A stretch of DNA of 64,000 nucleotides, taken from NCBI GenBank assembly GCA_016709005.1, contig JADJEU010000001.1, positions 310,001 through 374,000 of the forward strand, in the 5' to 3' direction. Of this stretch, positions 63,997 through 64,000 are shown piece by piece (position 1 is the stretch's first letter; every line of letters begins with the position of its first letter). The translations under genes were made by a program, and so were the position numbers. The DNA comes from Crocinitomicaceae bacterium (GTDB lineage: Bacteria > Bacteroidota > Bacteroidia > Flavobacteriales_D > Crocinitomicaceae). The notes below the pieces were generated by a model. That model did no database searches, was not told the DNA's origin, and worked only from the letters and a program-made list of their open reading frames with translations.

Positions 63997-64000
63997 CTCG

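Noticed and set aside
1..63999. Prophage, plasmid or defence island
   Set aside because: No integrase, capsid, terminase, replication initiator, toxin-antitoxin or restriction gene is visible. The window is ordinary chromosome with surface-protein and signalling genes.

Overview
The window is chromosomal DNA of a member of the Bacteroidota, most likely of the Flavobacteriales/Sphingobacteriales type. Four things point there: type A and type B sorting domains of the type IX secretion system (T9SS), a PorP/SprF protein, a SusC-like TonB-dependent receptor, and repeated Bacteroidota-type promoter -7 elements (TAnnTTTG). The DNA is AT-rich. There is no phage, plasmid, IS transposase or CRISPR array.

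Layout. 1-2.6 kb: Fe-S electron-transfer genes (partial dicluster protein and a CCG-domain partner) split by a small HAD gene and a four-helix-bundle (S23/IVP) gene lying between inverted repeats. 2.7-6.6 kb: vitamin uptake, with a TPP riboswitch, a TonB receptor, a NadR-like kinase and a broken pnuC. 6.7 kb: tRNA-Val(GAC) with promoter and terminator. 7-9 kb: a T9SS cargo protein. 9.2-16.5 kb: a small secreted protein, an acyltransferase and a very large TPR/six-GAF/SpoIIE signalling protein. 17-18.3 kb: mnmA. 18.3-24.3 kb: a tightly packed run of secreted proteins, including five tandem paralogues with an uncharacterised C-terminal domain (one broken). 24.3-31.2 kb: minus-strand caspase-like protease, methyltransferase, dihydroorotase-like pseudo-enzyme, BatA-type protein, TIGR02757 protein and LolD-like ATPase. 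31.3-33.7 kb: site-2 protease, Smr protein, M28 peptidase. 34-45.7 kb: a roughly 2800-residue parallel beta-helix adhesin-like T9SS type B cargo followed by PorP/SprF and an OmpA/PD40 protein, which looks like a cargo-plus-export module. 46-64 kb: thiolase, DUF2520 protein, broken PIG-V-like protein, a surface-protein operon, histidine kinase, DUF6495, BaiN-like flavoprotein, DEAD-box helicase, DUF983, thioesterase and a series of small secreted proteins.

A dominant oddity is the number of disrupted genes. At least seven otherwise conserved genes are split by one-base length differences, mostly one A missing from an A run. Adding one base restores an exact reading frame each time. Two further genes carry in-frame stops and one has an internal deletion. 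The one-base cases look more like homopolymer sequencing errors than biology. I annotate those genes across their full span and say where the break is.
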